Of a stretch of 64,000 bases of DNA, positions 8,798 through 17,430 are shown piece by piece. Made by a program: the position numbers and the translations under genes. The notes below the pieces were generated by a model. It had not been told where the DNA came from. It ran no database searches and saw only the letters and a program-made list of their open reading frames with translations. How positions within the stretch are numbered: the stretch's first letter is position 1; the number at the start of each line of letters is the position of its first letter. The DNA is from Arthrobacter psychrochitiniphilus (lineage in GTDB: Bacteria; Actinomycetota; Actinomycetes; Actinomycetales; Micrococcaceae), in NCBI RefSeq assembly GCF_003185915.1, contig NZ_QHLZ01000005.1, forward strand, positions 1-64,000, read 5' to 3'.

Positions 8798-9768
8798 GTG
8801 CCACTGCACCTGCTGACGGGCCGGCGCGTCCGTCAGCGGTAGACCGGCACATCAAGGACTATTTACTGCACGTGAGTGTGGAGCGGGGCCTGGCTGCCAA
8901 TACGCTCCAAGCCTATGAGCGCGATCTTCGCCGCTACGGACTTTTCCTGACAGCGGCCGGCGTGGACCAGGTGGAACAAATCACCCGGCGGCACATCAGT
9001 GAATTTTCCCAAGGTTTATCAGACGGAGCCGACGGCGGATCAGCCCTTGGTCTGCGCTCAGTGGCCCGCACCGTGGTTTCGGTGCGTGGCCTGCACAAGT
9101 TTTGGGCTCTCGAAGGCATCAGCACAGCCGACCCGGCCGCTGATGTCCACCCGCCCCAGGCCGGGCGCCGCCTTCCCAAAGCGATTAGCGTGCACAGCGT
9201 GACCCGCATTTTGGAAGCTGCCGGCTCGGAGACTCCTGCCGGCTTGCGGGATGCGGCCATGCTGGAATTTTTATACTCCACGGGAGCCCGCATCAGCGAA
9301 GCTGTGGGGTTGGATGTGGATGATCTTGTGCTGCCCACGGAATCTGATGAAGGGCCTTCCCTGGTCCGGCTCTTTGGCAAGGGTTCCAAGGAGCGGATAG
9401 TCCCGCTTGGCTCTTACGCTCTGCGGGCGCTGGAGGCATATTTGGTCCGGGGGCGGCCCGCCCTAGTGGCTAAGGGCCTGGGGACTCCTGCGCTTTTCCT
9501 GAACGCCCGGGGCGGACGAATCAGCCGCCAAAGCGTGTGGACCATCTTGAAAACAGTGGCAGAAAAGGCCCAGATCGAAGGTGAGGTCTCACCCCACACC
9601 TTGCGTCATTCCTTTGCCACGCACCTGCTTGAAGGTGGCGCCGATGTCAGGGTGGTCCAGGAGCTGCTTGGCCATGCCTCAGTCACCACCACCCAGGTGT
9701 ACACCTTGGTCACGGCGGAGACGCTGCGTGAAGTGTACGCCGCAGCGCATCCACGCGCGCTAGGCTAA
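8794..9768 (+). CDS. xerD: Tyrosine recombinase XerD
   Basis: The GTG at 8794 is preferred because it overlaps the NUDIX stop as GTGA; an upstream GTG at 8764 is also in frame. The product is 324 residues. The N-terminal SAM-like core-binding domain starts YLLHVSVERGLAANTLQAYERDL. The catalytic domain shows the R-K-H-R-H-Y set: Arg in STGARISEAVGL, Lys in GKGSKERIVPLG, His-x-x-Arg in HTLRHSFATHLL, His in LLGHASVTTT, and Tyr in QVYTLV. XerD resolves chromosome dimers at dif with XerC. It is a core housekeeping gene here, not part of a mobile element. Confidence 0.93.
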   Translation: MSATAPADGPARPSAVDRHIKDYLLHVSVERGLAANTLQAYERDLRRYGLFLTAAGVDQVEQITRRHISEFSQGLSDGADGGSALGLRSVARTVVSVRGLHKFWALEGISTADPAADVHPPQAGRRLPKAISVHSVTRILEAAGSETPAGLRDAAMLEFLYSTGARISEAVGLDVDDLVLPTESDEGPSLVRLFGKGSKERIVPLGSYALRALEAYLVRGRPALVAKGLGTPALFLNARGGRISRQSVWTILKTVAEKAQIEGEVSPHTLRHSFATHLLEGGADVRVVQELLGHASVTTTQVYTLVTAETLREVYAAAHPRALG

Positions 9769-9781
9769 AGGCTGGCGCGCG
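9754..9781. terminator. Hairpin terminator overlapping the xerD stop codon
   Basis: CGCGCGCTAG pairs with CTGGCGCGCG to give a 10-bp stem with one G-U pair and an 8-nt loop. The stem includes the last xerD codons and the stop codon. It lies between the convergent xerD and ridA genes and has no T-tract. Confidence 0.5.
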
Positions 9782-9829
9782 CGAATGGGCTGCTGAAAAT
9801 CTCGCTAAAAGTCTCCCGAGGTAACGTTG

Positions 9830-10234
9830 CTACGCCGTGACGGCCAGGGCATCGATTTCCACCAGCATGACCTCGTACGGCAGGTCCACGAAGACAGTGG
9901 TGCGTGAGGGCAGTGCGCCGCTGGGCACATTTTCCTTGATGAAATCGCCGTAAACCTCGTTCATGGCGGGGAAGTCCTCACGCTTTGTCAGGTAGACACG
10001 GAACATGATGACGTCCTCCACGGAAGAGCCGCCGGCCGCCAGAATGGCCTTCACATTTTCCAGCGTGCGGCGGGTCTGCACCTTCACATCCCCTGCACCA
10101 ATGTACTCATTGGCAACAGGGTCCATGGGCCCCTGCCCTGAGACCTGGAACATATTGCCCTTCTTCACACCTTGCGAGAAGACGTAAGCAGGTGCCGGCG
10201 CGTTGGTGGTCAGTACTACTGTTTTTTCACTCAT
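9830..10234 (-). CDS. RidA family protein (enamine/imine deaminase)
   Basis: The 134-residue protein has the YjgF/YER057c/UK114 fold signatures: the SQGVKKGNMFQVSGQGPMDP region, TLENVKAILAAGGSSVEDVIMFRVYLT, and the C-terminal PSRTTVFVDLPYEVMLVEIDALA. The Arg in PSRTTV matches the substrate-carboxylate-binding Arg of RidA. RidA hydrolyses reactive enamine/imine intermediates released by PLP-dependent dehydratases to keto acids plus ammonia. It is the last gene of the kdgK-iclR-ridA unit and divergent from a PLP-dependent deaminase, which fits that role. The start overlaps the iclR 3' end by 8 bp and is preceded by AAAGGA. Confidence 0.9.
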   Translation of the reverse strand: MSEKTVVLTTNAPAPAYVFSQGVKKGNMFQVSGQGPMDPVANEYIGAGDVKVQTRRTLENVKAILAAGGSSVEDVIMFRVYLTKREDFPAMNEVYGDFIKENVPSGALPSRTTVFVDLPYEVMLVEIDALAVTA

Positions 10235-10991
10235 GGAGTGTTCCTTTCGGTGGAACCCAGCCCAGGTCTTTCGAAACGGCCTCGGTTGCGGTTATTAGTG
10301 GTGGCAACAATTTCAGGAGATCTTCATAGCTGAGCAGAACTACGGGCACGGAGATTGACGCTGCCGCCACCACCCGCCCGGAGGCGTCTCGGATGGGCGC
10401 AGCAATGCAGTGGACAAAGGACTCGTGCTCGGACTTATCATGTGCCCAGCCTTGTTCACGGACCAGCTCAAGTTCTGTCAGTAGTGCTTCCGGGCTGGTC
10501 AGCGTGTTCTCGGTCATCTGTACGTAGTCCAGTCCGGCGGCAATCTGTTCTTGTTGCTGGCGCGGCATATCGGCCAAAATCACCTTCGCCACGGCTGCTG
10601 AATGCAGGGCCGCCGTCAGCCCGATCCGTGAGTACATGCGCACCGGGTGGTGGGATTCGTACTTGTCGACGTACACCACTTCGGCCCCTTCCAACTGAGC
10701 CAAGTGAATGGTGTGGCCTGTGGTCTGGTTGATGGCGGCCAGGTGTGGGCGGGCCGCCAGTCGAATGTCGCGCTCCTCAAGGGCCTTGGCAGACAATTCG
10801 AAGAGCTTGCGTCCCAGCTGGAATTCACCGGCCCGGTTGCGGACCAAAAAATGCTCACTCTCAAGGGAGTGCAGCAGGCGCATGACGGTTGTCTTGTGGA
10901 CGTCGGCGTTCGTGGCCAGCTCATCGAGCGTGGCTGGCCCATTGGCTAGTTGGGTGAGCAGGCCAAGGGCCCGGATTAGGCTCTGGCTCAT
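10227..10991 (-). CDS. IclR-family transcriptional regulator
   Basis: The 254-residue protein has an N-terminal winged helix-turn-helix (LDELATNADVHKTTVMRLLHSL), then the IclR effector domain (residues 75-250) with HTIHLAQLEGAEVVYVDKYE and LHSAAVAKVILA. The family senses small organic acids. The start overlaps the kdgK stop by ATGA and the end overlaps ridA, so it is co-transcribed with the pathway it probably controls. A candidate operator sits in the kdgK/deaminase intergenic region at 12151-12169. The effector is inferred to be a pathway intermediate such as 2-keto-3-deoxygluconate or glucosaminate. Confidence 0.92.
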   Translation of the reverse strand: MSQSLIRALGLLTQLANGPATLDELATNADVHKTTVMRLLHSLESEHFLVRNRAGEFQLGRKLFELSAKALEERDIRLAARPHLAAINQTTGHTIHLAQLEGAEVVYVDKYESHHPVRMYSRIGLTAALHSAAVAKVILADMPRQQQEQIAAGLDYVQMTENTLTSPEALLTELELVREQGWAHDKSEHESFVHCIAAPIRDASGRVVAAASISVPVVLLSYEDLLKLLPPLITATEAVSKDLGWVPPKGTLHE

Positions 10992-12007
10992 GCCTGTCCC
11001 CCTGATAGTGCGGGGGAGTCGATCCGCCCCGGCGCCACATGGGTGCCCGCCCAGTCCGCTTCCGAGCAGGCCAGGATGCGCTCCAGTACCTCTGCCTCCG
11101 GTAGCGGGCCGCGGTCGCCGGGGACGGTGAGGGTGCAGGCGGCGCTGAGATGCCCACGCCGCAGCGAGGAGCGTTGGTCCAGGCCGCTGAGCATACCGCT
11201 GAGGTAACCGGCCGCAAAGGCGTCACCGGCACCAACAGGTTCCAGCACCGTGACGTTCAACGACGGCACTTCCACCCGTCCGCCGTCGCGCATGAGTGCA
11301 ATGGCGGAGCTGGCAGCATTCTTGAGCACAATCACCGCCGTGTCCGGCAACAGGGCCCTGAGCTGCGCCTCGTCATTGGTGCCGAAGGCGGGCAGGGCCT
11401 CATCGGTACCAACAAGCACGACGTCGGACTGGTTGGCCAGGGTGCGCAGCACCGCCTTGTCCGTGCGGCGCCACAGTGCCTCGCGCCAGTTGACGTCGAA
11501 GGATACCAAGCGGCCGTGGCGCGGTGCGGTGAGGACGGCAGTGAGCATCTGACGGCAGCCGGGGGAGAGGGCAGCAGTGATGCCACTGAGGTGGATCAGG
11601 CCGGCCGCTTCCAGCAGGGACGATACGGCCGGGTTGGTCAACATGGCCGGACTCATGGCGGAGGCGGCCGAGCCTTGGCGGTAATACAGCACCGAGCTTT
11701 CTGCTGTCGCGGAATTCAGCGCCGCCGGAACTTTCACATAAAGGCCGGTGGGCAGTTCCTCATCCATTTCCACCCCGCTGACACCCACTCCGTGGGAGGC
11801 GAGCTCGGCCAAGATGCGAGTGCCAAAACCGTCGCGGCCGGTCCGGCCAACCCAGTGTGCCTCAACACCCATGGCGGCCAGGCCCATGGCCACATTTGAC
11901 TCAGCGCCGCCCACTCCGTAATAAAGCTCCGTGGCTTCGGCCAGTGGCACGTTGCCAGTGGGGGTGAGCATCGCCATCGTCTCTCCGAGGCATACAACTG
12001 ATGGCAT
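10988..12007 (-). CDS. PfkB-family sugar kinase, probable 2-keto-3-deoxygluconate kinase
   Basis: The ATG at 12007 gives 339 residues beginning MPSVVCLGETMAMLTP, matching KDG kinases. An in-frame GTG at 12019 is also possible. PfkB signatures are GGAESNVAMGLAAMG near the N-terminus and EPVGAGDAFAAGYLSGML near the C-terminus, containing the catalytic Asp and anion hole. KDG kinase phosphorylates 2-keto-3-deoxygluconate to KDPG. The partner KDPG aldolase is encoded in the divergent operon, supporting this over ribokinase or fructokinase activity. It is the first gene of the kdgK-iclR-ridA unit. Confidence 0.85.
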   Translation of the reverse strand: MPSVVCLGETMAMLTPTGNVPLAEATELYYGVGGAESNVAMGLAAMGVEAHWVGRTGRDGFGTRILAELASHGVGVSGVEMDEELPTGLYVKVPAALNSATAESSVLYYRQGSAASAMSPAMLTNPAVSSLLEAAGLIHLSGITAALSPGCRQMLTAVLTAPRHGRLVSFDVNWREALWRRTDKAVLRTLANQSDVVLVGTDEALPAFGTNDEAQLRALLPDTAVIVLKNAASSAIALMRDGGRVEVPSLNVTVLEPVGAGDAFAAGYLSGMLSGLDQRSSLRRGHLSAACTLTVPGDRGPLPEAEVLERILACSEADWAGTHVAPGRIDSPALSGGQA

Positions 12008-12150
12008 GAACTGGTGCACTTTCTCTCTTGGGTGGGATGGTTCGCCGGGTTAGGGCAATGCCCGGCACATATTGTGGCCCGAATCTCATGGCCGCCTTGA
12101 CGGACGAATCCTGACCATGTTAGACATGTTCGTGGTGAGTTTGCAACTAG

Positions 12151-12169
12151 CGTTGCAGAATACGCAACG
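12151..12169. promoter_or_regulatory. Candidate IclR operator between kdgK and the deaminase operon
   Basis: CGTTGC (12151-12156) and GCAACG (12164-12169) form a perfect 6-bp inverted repeat around AGAATAC. A second overlapping inverted repeat, TGCAAC-tagc-GTTGCA, lies at 12142-12157. IclR-family operators are usually short imperfect palindromes of this type. The position between the two divergent units suits a shared control site. Assignment to the adjacent IclR is inference. Confidence 0.5.
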
Positions 12170-12205
12170 AGGCCACAGGGTTGGCCTGTGAAGGGACTAT
12201 TGACA

Positions 12206-13624
12206 ATGGGCAGCACCGCACCGTCATCGGACGGCACGAACATTTCAGGCACTAGCGCACCAGGCGCGAACACCTCAGGCATCAAGGACGAACTGGTGGA
12301 TGCCCTGGGTGCGCGGGAACTGGGGTGGCGCTACAAGGCCCTGCCTGCCGCCGCGCACGGCCGCAGCGCGGGCGACTACGTGGCCTCCGGAGTCTCCCTC
12401 GCCGAGCTGCAGACTCCCTTGCTGACACTTGACGCAGCAGCCATGGCAGCCAACGTAGCCCACATGGCTCGCTGGTGTGCGCAAAAGGGTGTGCTGATTG
12501 CCCCGCACGGCAAGACCACCATGGCCCCGCAAATGTGGCGGAACCAGCTCGAAAGCGGTGCCTGGGGGATCACGTTGGCCAACGCGTCCCAGCTGCGCGT
12601 GGGCCATGAGTTTGGCCTGCGCCGGGTCATGCTCGCCAACTCCCTGACGGATCCCCAAGCCATCACCTGGCTAGCCGGGGCACAGGGGCCCGATTTCTCT
12701 GTGGTCTCATGGGTTGACTCCCTGCAGACCGTGGCGTTGCAGGAAGGCGTCCTGGCCGGTAGCCCCGGCGCCGTACTGGATGTCATCGTTGAGCTTGGTG
12801 GGGCAGGCGGGCGCACAGGTGTGCGCAGCATTGCCGGGGCACTTGAGATTGCCCGTGCCATCCGCGCCGCCACCCACCTGCGCCTGGTTGGCGTGGGCGG
12901 CTACGAGGGCTCCCTCGCACACACGGCCGACGTCGGAGACCTCGCCACTGTGGGCGGCTACCTTTCGGGTGTGAAGGAGCTGCATGAGCAGCTGCTGGCC
13001 GAGGGGCTATACGCTCCCGGTGCCGAGCTCATTGTCACGGCAGGCGGCAGCGCATACTTTGACGACGTGGTGAACGTGCTGGGCTCCTGCCGTGCCGAGG
13101 CAACAGATAGCAGCCCCCAGATTGATGTCATTATCCGCAGTGGCGCCTACATGGTCCACGACGACGGCTTCTACAGGGGCATTTCACCCTTCGCTCGCGG
13201 CGGAGAAGCAGCAGCCGGACAGGCCCCCTTTGCTTCGGCCATGCACGCGTGGGCGCGGGTTGTCTCCCAGCCTGAACCCGGCCTTGCCATCCTTGACGCC
13301 GGCAAGCGCGACCTGCCTGTTGACGAAGGACTGCCGGAGCCACAAATGCTCGGCACTACCCTGGGCGGGCCCCTGGAAACCCTGCACGGAGCCTCCATCA
13401 GCGCCGTCAACGACCAGCACTGCTTCCTGCGTTTTGACCCCGCCACAACCACCGTCGCCCTTGGCGACGTTGTCCGTCTGGGCCTCTCCCACCCCTGCAC
13501 GGCCTTCGACAAGTGGACACTGATCCCCGTCCTGGCTAACACGGCGCACCCAGAGACCGCGCACCCAGAGGCAGCAAATTCCAACGGCTACCAGCTCGTG
13601 GATCTCATCCACACCTTCTTCTAA
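12206..13624 (+). CDS. PLP-dependent D-amino-acid deaminase / D-serine dehydratase-like protein (candidate glucosaminate deaminase)
   Basis: The ATG at 12206 has AAGGGA nine bases upstream, giving 472 residues. The alanine-racemase-type N-terminal barrel begins LQTPLLTLDAAAMAANVAHMARWC. The PLP lysine is expected at K103 in APHGKTTMAPQMW. Downstream are VSWVDSLQTVALQEG, VIVELGGAGGRTGVR, VGGYEGSL, ELIVTAGGSAYFDDV and a DSD1-type C-terminal domain with LRFDPATTTVALGDVVRLGLSHPCTAFDKW. The family eliminates ammonia from D-serine- or D-threonine-like substrates. D-glucosaminate also has a D-amino acid centre with a beta-hydroxyl, and its deamination would give 2-keto-3-deoxygluconate. The next gene starts 3 bp after the stop. 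Confidence 0.82.
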   Translation: MGSTAPSSDGTNISGTSAPGANTSGIKDELVDALGARELGWRYKALPAAAHGRSAGDYVASGVSLAELQTPLLTLDAAAMAANVAHMARWCAQKGVLIAPHGKTTMAPQMWRNQLESGAWGITLANASQLRVGHEFGLRRVMLANSLTDPQAITWLAGAQGPDFSVVSWVDSLQTVALQEGVLAGSPGAVLDVIVELGGAGGRTGVRSIAGALEIARAIRAATHLRLVGVGGYEGSLAHTADVGDLATVGGYLSGVKELHEQLLAEGLYAPGAELIVTAGGSAYFDDVVNVLGSCRAEATDSSPQIDVIIRSGAYMVHDDGFYRGISPFARGGEAAAGQAPFASAMHAWARVVSQPEPGLAILDAGKRDLPVDEGLPEPQMLGTTLGGPLETLHGASISAVNDQHCFLRFDPATTTVALGDVVRLGLSHPCTAFDKWTLIPVLANTAHPETAHPEAANSNGYQLVDLIHTFF

Positions 13625-13627
13625 GCC

Positions 13628-15271
13628 ATGGATATCAACAACAACCAGGCCAGCACTGCCGAGCGGACCATCATCAGCAATGCCACTGTCGTGGACGGGA
13701 GCGGGGCGCATGGGTTTCTGGCAGACGTGGTGCTTGAAAATGGTGCGATCCACCAGATAGCCGCACCGGGTAGCCATGCCGGCCAAGCGGGCGTTATCGA
13801 TGCCACTGGCCTTGTCTTGAGCCCCGGATTCATTGACATGCATGCCCATTCGGACCTGCAACTTTTCCTGGCACCGGGCCACTATGCCAAGCTCAGCCAA
13901 GGCGTCACCACCGAGCTGCTGGGCCAGGACGGGCTCTCCTACGCACCCATTGACGACGCCACCCTCACAGGTGTGCGGGCGAAGATTGCCGGCTGGAATG
14001 ACAACCCGGAAGACTTTGATTTCTCGTGGCGCACAGTGGGGGAGTACCTGGACCGGCTCGATCAAGGCATTGCCACGAACGCCGCCTACCTTGTCCCACA
14101 GGGCACTGTCAGGGCCATGGTTCGCGGCTTCCACGACGGTGCAGCAACACCGGAAGAGGTGGCAGCCCAGCAAGGGATCATCCGCACCGCCATGGAGGAA
14201 GGCGCCGTAGGCATGTCCTCCGGGCTGACCTACACGCCCGGAATGTACGCAACCACGCAGGAGTTGGCACAACTGTGCTCCACTGTGGCGGATTTTGGTG
14301 GTTTCTACGCCCCGCACCACCGCTCCTACGGCAAGGGCGCGCTCGAGGCTTACGGCGAAATGATCGAGCTCAGCCGCACAACCGGCTGCGCCCTGCACCT
14401 CTCCCACGCCACCATGAACTTCGCCCCCAACAAGGGCCGTGCCCCCGAACTTCTCGGGCTCATCGACCGAGCCTTGGACGAGGGCGTGGACATTACCTTG
14501 GACACGTACCCCTACCTTCCCGGAGCCACAACCCTCTCGGCTATCCTGCCCAGCTGGGCGTCCGCCGGCGGGACCGAGGCGACTATGGCGCGGCTGCGTG
14601 ATGCGCACACACTGGCCCGCATCCGCGAGAACGTGGAAATCTACGGTTCGGACGGTTGCCATGGGGTGGTTGCGGAATGGGGAACCCTGGAAATTTCAGG
14701 AGTCAAAAATCCTGAGCTGGATGCTTGCGTAGGTAAAACCATTGAACAAATTGCTGCGGAGATGGGGGAAGACCCCTTTGACACCTTTGTGCGGATCTTG
14801 CTGCAGGACAGCATGGCAACCGGCATCCTGCAGCATGTAGGGCACGAGGAAAACGTCCGGGACATCATGGTTCACCGTACTCACTGCGGCGGCAGTGACG
14901 GCATCCTTGTCGGGGCGAAACCGCACCCGCGGGCCTGGGGCACGTTCCCGCGCTTCCTTGGCCACTACAGCCGGGAGCTGGGACTGCTCAGCCTTGAGGA
15001 AATGCTCCATCACCTCACAGGGCGCCCCGCAGCACGGCTGAAACTTGTGGACCGCGGCTTGATCCGTGAGGGGTACGCCGCCGATCTAGTCCTTTTTGAC
15101 CCAAAAACCATCAATGCCACAGCAACATTTCAAAACCCGCGGCAGCCCGCTGCGGGCATCCACTACGTCTTTGTCAACGGCATTGCCGCCATCGAAGCGG
15201 GCACACCCACCGGCGCCCTCGCCGGCCGGGCACTGCGCCGCACTCCAGAAGGAACCCGCCCCACACCATGA
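13628..15271 (+). CDS. N-acyl-D-amino-acid deacylase family amidohydrolase (candidate N-acetylglucosaminate deacetylase)
   Basis: The 547-residue protein is a member of the D-aminoacylase branch of the amidohydrolase superfamily. It has the metal-binding GFIDMHAHSD (H72, H74), the GVTTELLGQDGLS segment, LHLSHATM, the catalytic region HRTHCGGSDGILVGAKPHPRAWGTFPR, and a C-terminal beta-sandwich returning to the N-terminus. Classical D-aminoacylases have Cys in a GNCG motif as metal ligand, whereas here the segment is GQDG with Asp at 101. There is no signal peptide, so it is cytoplasmic. Its place between a deaminase and KDPG aldolase suggests it removes acetate from N-acetyl-D-glucosaminate. 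True N-acyl-D-amino acids remain possible. Confidence 0.83.
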   Translation: MDINNNQASTAERTIISNATVVDGSGAHGFLADVVLENGAIHQIAAPGSHAGQAGVIDATGLVLSPGFIDMHAHSDLQLFLAPGHYAKLSQGVTTELLGQDGLSYAPIDDATLTGVRAKIAGWNDNPEDFDFSWRTVGEYLDRLDQGIATNAAYLVPQGTVRAMVRGFHDGAATPEEVAAQQGIIRTAMEEGAVGMSSGLTYTPGMYATTQELAQLCSTVADFGGFYAPHHRSYGKGALEAYGEMIELSRTTGCALHLSHATMNFAPNKGRAPELLGLIDRALDEGVDITLDTYPYLPGATTLSAILPSWASAGGTEATMARLRDAHTLARIRENVEIYGSDGCHGVVAEWGTLEISGVKNPELDACVGKTIEQIAAEMGEDPFDTFVRILLQDSMATGILQHVGHEENVRDIMVHRTHCGGSDGILVGAKPHPRAWGTFPRFLGHYSRELGLLSLEEMLHHLTGRPAARLKLVDRGLIREGYAADLVLFDPKTINATATFQNPRQPAAGIHYVFVNGIAAIEAGTPTGALAGRALRRTPEGTRPTP

Positions 15272-15903
15272 ACGCCACCGAATTCATTGCCCGGCTCGAA
15301 GATGACCGCACCCTCGCTGTGGTCCGTGCCCCCAAAATTGCCGATGCCGCCGAACTCTGCCATGCCCTCGTGGCTGGCGGCATCAACAGCGTCGAACTGA
15401 CATACACAACCCCGAACCTGCTCCAGCACCTTACGCGTGCGGCCGGAACTGCCTCCCAACACGGCGCCGTCGTCGGCGTGGGCACAGTCTTGACGGCCGA
15501 GCAGGCCAAGGCTGCAATTGACGCTGGCGCGCAATTCCTGGTCACCCCGGGGCTCCGGCCCGAGGTGGCCCAAGTGGCCGTCGCTGCTGGCATCCCCTTC
15601 GCCATGGGGGCTATGACCCCCACCGAGGTGGCCATGGCGCTGGACCTAGGCTCCGCCGTCGTGAAGATCTTTCCCGCCAGCGCCATGGGCCCGTCATACC
15701 TGAAGGACCTGCAGGGCCCTTTCCCCGGCATCAAGCTACTGCCCTCAGGCGGCATCAATTCAGCCAATGCCAAGAACTTCCTCGACGCCGGGGCACTTGC
15801 CGTCTGCTGCGGCACGGCCGTGGTGCCGCCTGCCGCCGTAGCCGCCGGCACATGGACAGAGATCACAGCCCGCGCCGGCGCCTTCACCGCAATCCTTTCC
15901 TAA
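15268..15903 (+). CDS. eda: KDPG / 4-hydroxy-2-oxoglutarate aldolase
   Basis: The 211-residue class I aldolase overlaps the deacylase stop by ATGA. Recognisable segments are VVRAPKIADAAELCHALVAGG, GINSVELTYTTPN, GAVVGVGTVLTAEQAKAAIDAGAQFLVTPG, and the Schiff-base Lys in VVKIFPASAMGPSYLKDL, followed by LLPSGGIN. It cleaves 2-keto-3-deoxy-6-phosphogluconate into pyruvate and glyceraldehyde 3-phosphate. No phosphogluconate dehydratase gene is nearby, so it does not serve a local Entner-Doudoroff operon. The KDG kinase encoded divergently would supply its substrate. Confidence 0.92.
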   Translation: MNATEFIARLEDDRTLAVVRAPKIADAAELCHALVAGGINSVELTYTTPNLLQHLTRAAGTASQHGAVVGVGTVLTAEQAKAAIDAGAQFLVTPGLRPEVAQVAVAAGIPFAMGAMTPTEVAMALDLGSAVVKIFPASAMGPSYLKDLQGPFPGIKLLPSGGINSANAKNFLDAGALAVCCGTAVVPPAAVAAGTWTEITARAGAFTAILS

Positions 15904-15928
15904 TCAACTATTCTTTGGATAATTTCAT

Positions 15929-17323
15929 ATGACAAGTTTCATCAACTGGCTCCACCACGACACGGCGGGGCTGTTACTTCTTGCTGCCGTGGGCATTGCC
16001 GTCCTGCTCATCCTGATCATCAAGGTCAAACTCGAACCCTTCATTGCTCTGCTGGTGGTGGGCGTCCTCGTGGCTCTGGCCGGCGGAGTTTCCGTGCAGG
16101 ATCTGGTGGGCTCAGCCACCAAGAGCAGTGACGCCATCATTGAGAAGGGTTTCGCCGGGATTCTCGGTCACATCACTGTCATCATTGGTTTGGGCACAGT
16201 GCTGGGCGCCATCCTGGAACGCTCCGGCGGCGCCGAGGTCCTCATGGGCCGACTGGTAAAACTCTTTGGCGAAAAGGGCACCCCCCTTGCCATGGGTGTC
16301 ACCGGCTTTGTGTTGGGCATCCCGGTCTTCTTCGACATTGGCATCTTTGTACTGGCGCCTCTGGTGTACGTTGCAGCGGTTAGGGGCGGGAAGTCACTTG
16401 TGCTGTACGCCCTGCCTCTGCTCGCGGGACTGTCCGTCACGCATGCATTCCTGCCGCCGCACCCCGGCCCGGTAGCCGCAGCCGGTCTGTTCCATGTGGA
16501 CTTGGGCTGGCTCATCATCATGGGCCTGGCCTGCGGTATCCCCGCATGGTTTGCCTCCGGAATCCTCTGGGGAAGCTGGATTGGCAAGCGCGTCATGGTC
16601 AACGTCCCCGAAGACCGCGTCATTGATGAATCCGATGAGGCAAAGCGGATAGGTGAACCTGCCCTTGGCACCGTACTGCTCGCCATCGGCATGCCCATGC
16701 TCCTGATTCTCGGTGGCACTTTCGGGAACATCTTCGTGCCCGACGGCGGATTGCGCACCGCCCTGCAGTTCGTGGGAAACCCGGCCATCGCCTTGACCAT
16801 TGCCGTGCTGCTGGCCATGTGGTTGCTGGGCACCCGGCGTGGCATGAGCCGCGAAGAGTTGGCCGAGCTGACCTCCAACTCCTTGCGCCCTGTTGGCATG
16901 ATCCTGCTCGTTGTGGGCGCCGGCGCATTCTTTGGTGCCGTGCTGGGAGCAACAGGTGTGGGCACCGCCGTTGCGGATTCTCTTGCCACTGCCGGGTTGC
17001 CGTTGCTGCTCTCTGCCTTCGTCATAGCGGCCGGCATGCGGATCGCCCAAGGTTCGGCCACCGTTGCCATTGTGACCACGGGCGGCATCTTGGCCCCCAG
17101 CGTCCTTGCAGCCGGGTATTCACAGCCGCAACTGGCGCTGCTGGTCATGGCCATCGCCTCCGGGTCAGTCATTGCCAGCCACGTGAACGACGGCGGTTTC
17201 TGGATCATCTCCAAGTACTTCAACATGTCCGTCAAGGACACCCTGAAAACCTGGACGGTGCTGGAAACGGTCCTGTCCGTAGTTGGCTTCGGTATGGCTG
17301 CACTGCTCTGGCAGTTCGTCTAA
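15929..17323 (+). CDS. GntP-family proton/sugar-acid permease
   Basis: The 464-residue protein has about 12 hydrophobic segments and the GntP pattern: LEPFIALLVVGVLVALAGG, GFAGILGHITVIIGLGTVLGAILERSGGAE, ALPLLAGLSVTHAFLPPHPGPVAAAG and ASHVNDGGFWIISKYFNMSVKDTLKTWTV. GntP carriers import gluconate and related sugar acids with protons. At the end of this operon the expected substrate would be a 2-amino- or 2-acetamido-gluconate. It lies 25 bp after the aldolase gene and is followed by a strong bidirectional terminator. Confidence 0.92.
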   Translation: MTSFINWLHHDTAGLLLLAAVGIAVLLILIIKVKLEPFIALLVVGVLVALAGGVSVQDLVGSATKSSDAIIEKGFAGILGHITVIIGLGTVLGAILERSGGAEVLMGRLVKLFGEKGTPLAMGVTGFVLGIPVFFDIGIFVLAPLVYVAAVRGGKSLVLYALPLLAGLSVTHAFLPPHPGPVAAAGLFHVDLGWLIIMGLACGIPAWFASGILWGSWIGKRVMVNVPEDRVIDESDEAKRIGEPALGTVLLAIGMPMLLILGGTFGNIFVPDGGLRTALQFVGNPAIALTIAVLLAMWLLGTRRGMSREELAELTSNSLRPVGMILLVVGAGAFFGAVLGATGVGTAVADSLATAGLPLLLSAFVIAAGMRIAQGSATVAIVTTGGILAPSVLAAGYSQPQLALLVMAIASGSVIASHVNDGGFWIISKYFNMSVKDTLKTWTVLETVLSVVGFGMAALLWQFV

Positions 17324-17344
17324 CAGAACACAGAATACTGAACG

Positions 17345-17383
17345 CGAAGGCTCCCGGACACATTGTGTGTCCGGGAGCCTTCG
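17345..17383. terminator. Bidirectional terminator between gntP and iclR
   Basis: An 18-bp perfect stem (17345-17362 with 17366-17383, beginning CGAAGGCTCCCGG) is closed by a TTG loop. It lies 21 bp after the gntP stop and 47 bp beyond the iclR stop, serving both convergent transcripts. No long T-tract follows. Confidence 0.75.
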
Positions 17384-17430
17384 AGTTCACGCACTTGTTC
17401 AGGTGTATTGGCCAGAGGGCCACGCTTATT

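Noticed and set aside
12188..12205. GTG at 12188 as start of the deaminase
   Set aside because: The ATG at 12206 has a better spaced AAGGGA site, and the extra residues are not conserved-looking.
13184..14662. 492-residue open frame on the - strand
   Set aside because: It is antisense to the deaminase and deacylase genes. Its translation is Gly/His/Val-rich without domains, an artefact of high GC at third positions.
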